Shown one piece after another: positions 60,401 through 64,000 of a stretch of DNA of 64,000 bases. The stretch lies in assembly GCA_025618425.1 (NCBI GenBank), contig CM046833.1, positions 34,967,967-35,031,966 of the forward strand, in the 5' to 3' direction. Within the stretch, counting starts at the first letter, position 1. The number at the start of each line of letters is the position of its first letter. The position numbers and the translations under genes are program-made. This stretch comes from Heliocidaris tuberculata. Its lineage: Eukaryota; Echinodermata; Echinoidea; Camarodonta; Echinometridae. The notes below the pieces were generated by a model. The model made no database searches, was not told the origin of the DNA, and was given only the letters and a program-made list of their open reading frames with translations.

Positions 60401-61658
60401 AAACAACCCCCCCCCCCCCCCCCAATAAAAAAAAGATATTCTGGATGTCATTTCCGTTTCGCTAGAATTGACCATAATTATCATATACATGTACATTCAT
60501 CATAATGATGATGCAAGTTGTTTCTCATACATGCCTGTAAGATAAGATTAGGCTTCGTGTTCATACATATCTTTTTCAGTTAGCAAGAATCAAGTCATGA
60601 CAAGACCTTTTATCCATTCACCAGCGGAAACATATTAACAATTAGGATGCCAGCTAATATAATATATGAAAGTTACATGATGTTTCCAAAAGCCAAGTCC
60701 AAAGGATATTATTTATACTATGTCTGTAATATCTTCAGGTTTACTAAGGCAGAGCGGGCTAAGCAACACCCATTTGCCTGGCTTCCATTCGGAGCTGGTC
60801 CTCGCAACTGCATCGGAATGCGATTCGCTCTAATGGAAACCAAGATGGCCGTGGTGCGTGTACTCCAGAACTACAGGTTCGAGACATGTGCACAAACAGA
60901 GGTAATACGAAGAGCAATCTGTATACAGAGTTTGGCCAACTCAGTGGCAGTGAGGTTGAAAATCATTTTTTTTTTTTTTTTACTTTATTGTTAGACACAC
61001 AAGTCCTCCCTCACGCGTTACCAACTACGCAGACACATCCACACCCCTACAAAAAAAAAAAAAAAAAAAAAAAAACGAAAACATGTGCCCCATTTGTTCA
61101 GTCTCTCAAACCAAATTGGTGAAATTTCGGGTTCGATAGCTCTGTAGTAATAATCATAAAATGGTTATTCTGCTCTCACCTGAACCATACCCTATTGTAC
61201 CTCGATTGTCGTAATAATAATATTTTTTGCCATTTATCGTATAAAGAAGAATACTTGATATGGAAAAAGGCAAAGTAAACTATTTTTCAAATTTATATGT
61301 GAAAATCTGTCATAATGAAATCAATCTATACAGCATGATCAAGATGATGATGATGATCTAAAGATATAAGTTGGTGATGATCGATATGCTGATACTCATG
61401 CATGTGTCTGTGTCTGATGATGGTGATTGTGAGCTCCTCTATACGCTTGTGTTCCTTGAGCATGATCATATACTAATTCAAGAAGTTAAATTTCGTCTTC
61501 TTTGTATGATGATTATGTTTCTTTTTCTTTATCATGTTTATTCTCTCTGTGTAACTCTGTGCTCTCAGATTCCTCCAAAGTTCGCTAAAACCGGTTTTCT
61601 GACCCCACCCAACGGGGTGACACTCAATGCTGTACCGAGGACTGACATGGTTGCCTGA
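48466..61658 (+). CDS. Cytochrome P450, CYP3 clan (CYP3A-like), 13 exons
   Basis: Exons: 48466-48551, 50675-50768, 51687-51739, 53000-53096, 53921-54037, 55164-55252, 55607-55755, 56599-56741, 56985-57170, 58869-59089, 59366-59503, 60739-60901, 61569-61658. All are GT-AG and phase-consistent, giving ~541 aa. Visible features are an N-terminal ER membrane anchor (residues ~8-30), helix C WREVR (~131-135), the CYP3-type [12 protein letters not shown], helix I AGSETT (~345-350), ExxR ETLR (402-405), the meander PEKFDPDRF and the heme loop [10 protein letters not shown] with Cys ~482. Family knowledge: ER-bound heme monooxygenases using NADPH-P450 reductase, acting on lipophilic xenobiotics or steroids. 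Substrate cannot be inferred. Between the RNDFLQ segment and helix I there is a long acidic/His-rich insert ([19 protein letters not shown]), which accounts for much of the extra length over ~500 aa. The intron 7 donor was set at GGCA|GTATG to keep phase. Confidence 0.93.
48682..48946. mobile_element. hAT-like MITE in P450 intron 1
   Basis: The ends CAGTGGCGGATTTAG and CTGGATCCGCCCTTG are inverted repeats. The flanks TGATCAAT and GATTAATG are similar, consistent with a worn target duplication. The interior has homopolymer runs. Confidence 0.65.
49530..49553. repeat. Perfect 24-bp palindrome
   Basis: The left half TTCTGTCGACGA is followed directly by its exact reverse complement. In P450 intron 1, embedded in a GTCGAC-rich patch. 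Confidence 0.85.
50261..50294. repeat. Perfect 16-bp hairpin with 2-base loop
   Basis: CAAGGAGTTATCACAG, then AA, then the exact reverse complement. In P450 intron 1. GGTTTGTT follows both sides as a direct repeat. Confidence 0.85.
51307..51350. repeat. Long G-run tract in P450 intron 2
   Basis: About 40 nearly pure G on the plus strand, followed by GGGGTATGGGGG. Strong G-quadruplex potential and a likely length-unstable site. Confidence 0.85.
53541..53795. mobile_element. MITE with iterated AAGGACCGCTATT motif, in P450 intron 4
   Basis: GGGGTCCACTCGCTATTCAT at the left is matched inverted by ATGACTAGCGAGGTTACCCC at the right. AAGGACCGCTATT-type blocks repeat about six times in both orientations, making internal hairpins. 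No ORF. Confidence 0.75.
55873..56355 (+). mobile_element. TTAA-family repeat, copy 3, in P450 intron 7
   Basis: Starts TTAAAGGTAACAGATAG immediately downstream of P450 exon 7 and ends GTCTATGAGCTTTC. A second partial copy of its 3' end follows at 56385-56498, so the 3' ~115 bp is duplicated in tandem. Confidence 0.7.
56385..56498 (+). repeat. Tandem duplicate of the TTAA-family 3' end
   Basis: Repeats the block CTTATTATAAAAGGAGAATA through ACCGAGACTATCTATGAGC and ends in TTAA. It lies directly beside copy 3. Confidence 0.65.
57970..58800. mobile_element. ~830-bp element with ~90-bp terminal inverted repeats, P450 intron 9
   Basis: AAGTTAATGCATTGTAGCCA, AGTAAGTTTG and ATGTTTTATTTTCTCAA at the left recur inverted at ~58720-58790. 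Nested hairpins occur at 58144-58168 and a GCATCCTCAGTC inverted pair lies at ~58115 and ~58598. It carries the CCTGAAGAAGAC-type motif. No ORF. Confidence 0.75.
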
Positions 61659-61742
61659 ACACGGCTCGTATTCCATCAAATTCTGTTTCTTTCATGAAGC
61701 ATTGTAATGAAACTTTATTAGTTCAGAAGTGCAAATATGACA

Positions 61743-61748
61743 AATAAA
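61743..61748 (+). terminator. Polyadenylation signal of the P450 gene
   Basis: AATAAA lies 85 bp after the stop codon and is the first canonical hexamer downstream. This implies a short 3' UTR. Confidence 0.6.
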
Positions 61749-62059
61749 AAAATTGAAATTTATTTCAAAACACACAAAATTAAGACAGTAAACCTGTATA
61801 GATTTATAAGAACTGTACTTAATGAACTATACTGCAAATAATGAAATATACTATAATGTGATTAACATTGTAAAAACAGGTGAGTTTCAAAGCTTGATAT
61901 CCAAATTTTCAAAAAGTGTTCGTTTCTTCGTTTGGGGAATAGTAAATTTATTTCAGCAAATATGAAGATATTACAAACGTTTATACGTTTTGATGTAGCA
62001 GTACTTAGCTAATATATGAAATAGTATGACGTAGGGCTAAACATGTATATAATAATATT

Positions 62060-62326
62060 CCGTTCCTGTATAGCGCTTATCTCATAACATCTCTATTCGC
62101 TTCAAAAGAGCCTTTGGATAGTTTAAGCTTTAGCTTCGGCAACTGTAGCGCTCCGTGTTTTCAAGAAATAAATCCTACCAGGTACCCACTTACAACACTT
62201 GGGTCGAGTGTGGTGAATGTACATTATTGTCTTGAGAAAGGACGTTAATGATGCGGTAGAAATTTGAACCCCTTACCTTGTGGGTCATAGTCTAGAGACT
62301 TATCCACTAAACCACAGCACCTATAC
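62060..62326 (-). mobile_element. tRNA-derived SINE
   Basis: On the minus strand the head has an A-box-like TGTGGTTTAGTGGATAAG (~62318-62301) and a B box GGTTCAAATTTC (~62274-62263). The body (CACTCGACCCAAGTG, GTGGGTACCTGGTAGG) and tail (AAGCGCTATACAGGAACGGA, then ATTATTATA) follow. The Lys-tRNA-like head and structured body define it. It lies downstream of the P450. Confidence 0.75.
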
Positions 62327-62727
62327 ATGTATATTTCATATGACTAGGTGAAAGTTATGAGAATATTCAAAAGCTGGGCATATAATAGTGGTATTTCTAT
62401 GAAGATATCATTTTAGATGATTTTAAGTCTGTAATTAGCCTATTACCATGTGAATGGATACAATATGAATAGCTCAAAGCCATTAGCTATTTAAAGTTTA
62501 TTTTATTTATCTAAAACTGCTTGATAAAAATAATTACTGGTCCATGGCCCACAATTTATATATATATATATTTTTTTTTTAAAGAAAATCATAACACTAA
62601 TCATGTACAAAGAAAAACATGATAATGTTGTAAAATTATGATAATACATCCAGTACATATTAAGAGAATTATGACATTGCTAACTATGATAATTAAAAAA
62701 TCACGTTTTTCTCAGAACTTGGATTTA

Positions 62728-63440
62728 TGGATGTAGTACCTTTTGGAACCGAGCTCTTCATAAATGATATTACAGGGTTGTTCCAGTATATTATACAAGC
62801 CTACAATATTAATAAACTTTATATTAACATAACATAAACAAATGTGCAAATGCAAGCATTGCAAAGACAGATGAAAATAAAGGTTGCTTTGTCCACAAGA
62901 TCATTGGTTTCTATTGGCAAACTATGGCAAAGTTTTGGCAAACTACATGGCATTGTCCAATTTTTTTGCCCAATCCATTTCATTCCTGGTCCTTTTCTTG
63001 GGGTGGTTTGTTATGTCAATGAGTTCCCCTTCATTCTCCTCCATTGCTCATTCAAAATGTAATCAGTTCTTCAAGAAATATGTAGTTTGCCAGATTTTTG
63101 TTGTAGTTTCAGCAGACAGCAAGAAAGCCAAAAAGCCAAACTCTATTGTTATGCAGATGAAGGTCAATGCAAGGTCAATAATCAATACTGCTCTCTGATT
63201 GGTCAATTCCTTATGATGGCATTGTTATGGATGTAGTACTTTTTGGAACCAAACTGAAATGGATATAGTACCTTTTGGAACCGAAGTGATTTTTAAAAGC
63301 CATTTTTTTATATTTTCCAATTGGAATTTCAGCTTTTTGTAAGGATTAGCTTATAAAGCTACTTGAATTGAGTACATTAATGCAAAAAAATCAATTTTGA
63401 CCAAAAATGGATGTAGTACCTTTTGGAACCGAGCTCTTCA
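62728..63440. repeat. Four copies of a GGATGTAGTACCTTTTGGAA motif
   Basis: The motif occurs at ~62729, ~63229, ~63261 and ~63408. The first and last extend to CCGAGCTCTTCA and are identical there; the middle two diverge after GGAACC. Surroundings are AT-rich with no ORF of note. Confidence 0.8.
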
Positions 63441-64000
63441 AATATGATTACTATTGATATTATAACATTTTTTTTAATCAATGGAAGTAAGATATTTGAT
63501 ACATGAGATATTGCTTGTTTTGAATACAATGTCAGGTTGTTATTAGTTATCAGTTTATATAATATTTGTTACATGCCCTTTTTAAGTTTGAAATATATTT
63601 TGTCCACAATCTCCACAGTAGTTCCTCTATTAGAATAGCATTATTATGACATATTATAAACAAGATACAAATTATAAAGATTTCATAAATATAAGATCTA
63701 AAACGTTGAGGTTACATTCGGATAATTATTGTAGAGGTCGTTAATATTTCTATTAAACATACAGACCTACTTTTAAAAAATGAAATTGGTATAGACCTGA
63801 ACAGATCTCACCCAAAATGCTTGAAAAACACATATAAACTTAAAAGCAAAATTATAAAAAAATTTCTTTGTTTTTCCATGCTTCTGTATTTTTTTTTTTT
63901 TTTCATTTATTTTTTTTTTTTTTTAGTCTTTATCGTCGCGATTGGGTAATATTTTCATTTCTTATTTTTGAACAAGACATATTTCACTCAGTTTCTTTTT

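Larger units (their letters stand above)
61760..64000. other. Region downstream of the P450; no gene recognised
   Basis: AT-rich DNA with the SINE, the repeated motif, an (AT)n/T tract (~62558-62580) and T tracts (~63890-63924). Frames at 62844-63198 have no recognised domain. Confidence 0.45.

Overview
This is eukaryotic nuclear DNA from an animal. It shows multi-exon genes with GT-AG introns, dense dispersed transposons and SINEs, and very many homopolymer G/C runs. The mix of an Ig/EGF membrane protein, a CYP3-clan P450, a Tx1/L1-like LINE, tRNA-derived SINEs and many short inverted-repeat elements suggests a marine invertebrate deuterostome, most likely a sea urchin. That is inference from style, not from a marker gene.

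Three protein-coding genes can be assembled from splice sites with matching phases. (1) Minus strand, 19488 down to 3293: a six-exon gene for a ~304-aa type I membrane protein (signal peptide, one V-type Ig domain, two EGF domains, one TM helix, short basic tail). Its two EGF exons are a recent tandem duplication, and its signal-peptide exon has a decayed duplicate. (2) Minus strand, 36870 down to 30097: a three-exon gene for an unrecognised ~170-aa protein with a strongly hydrophobic C-terminal third. (3) Plus strand, 48466 to 61658: a 13-exon cytochrome P450 of the CYP3 clan (~541 aa) with all diagnostic motifs, a TATA-like box and a polyadenylation signal.

The rest is mobile or repetitive. 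42040-48060 is a full-length Tx1/L1-like LINE with an intact ORF1, a frameshifted ORF2 and a 14-bp target-site duplication. Short non-autonomous DNA elements are everywhere. Several are hAT-like, with CAG(T/G)GGCG-type ends and about 8-bp target duplications, and they carry many of the poly-G runs. One (11879-12507) has an internal minisatellite of about nine units. A TTAA-bounded 0.5-kb family occurs four to five times, including in introns of the Ig/EGF and P450 genes. A 119-bp minisatellite at 23.2-25.3 kb is interrupted by two different transposons. A ~350-bp tandem array at 33.5-35.1 kb is rich in the ATTTGCAT octamer and lies between inverted repeats.

The three genes are not an operon and show no evident shared pathway. 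I found no CRISPR array, rRNA, intact tRNA gene or prokaryotic signal. The best candidates for something undescribed are the Ig-EGF-EGF receptor with its duplicated exons, the 170-aa orphan, and the minisatellite-carrying hAT-like element. None amounts to a demonstrated new system.
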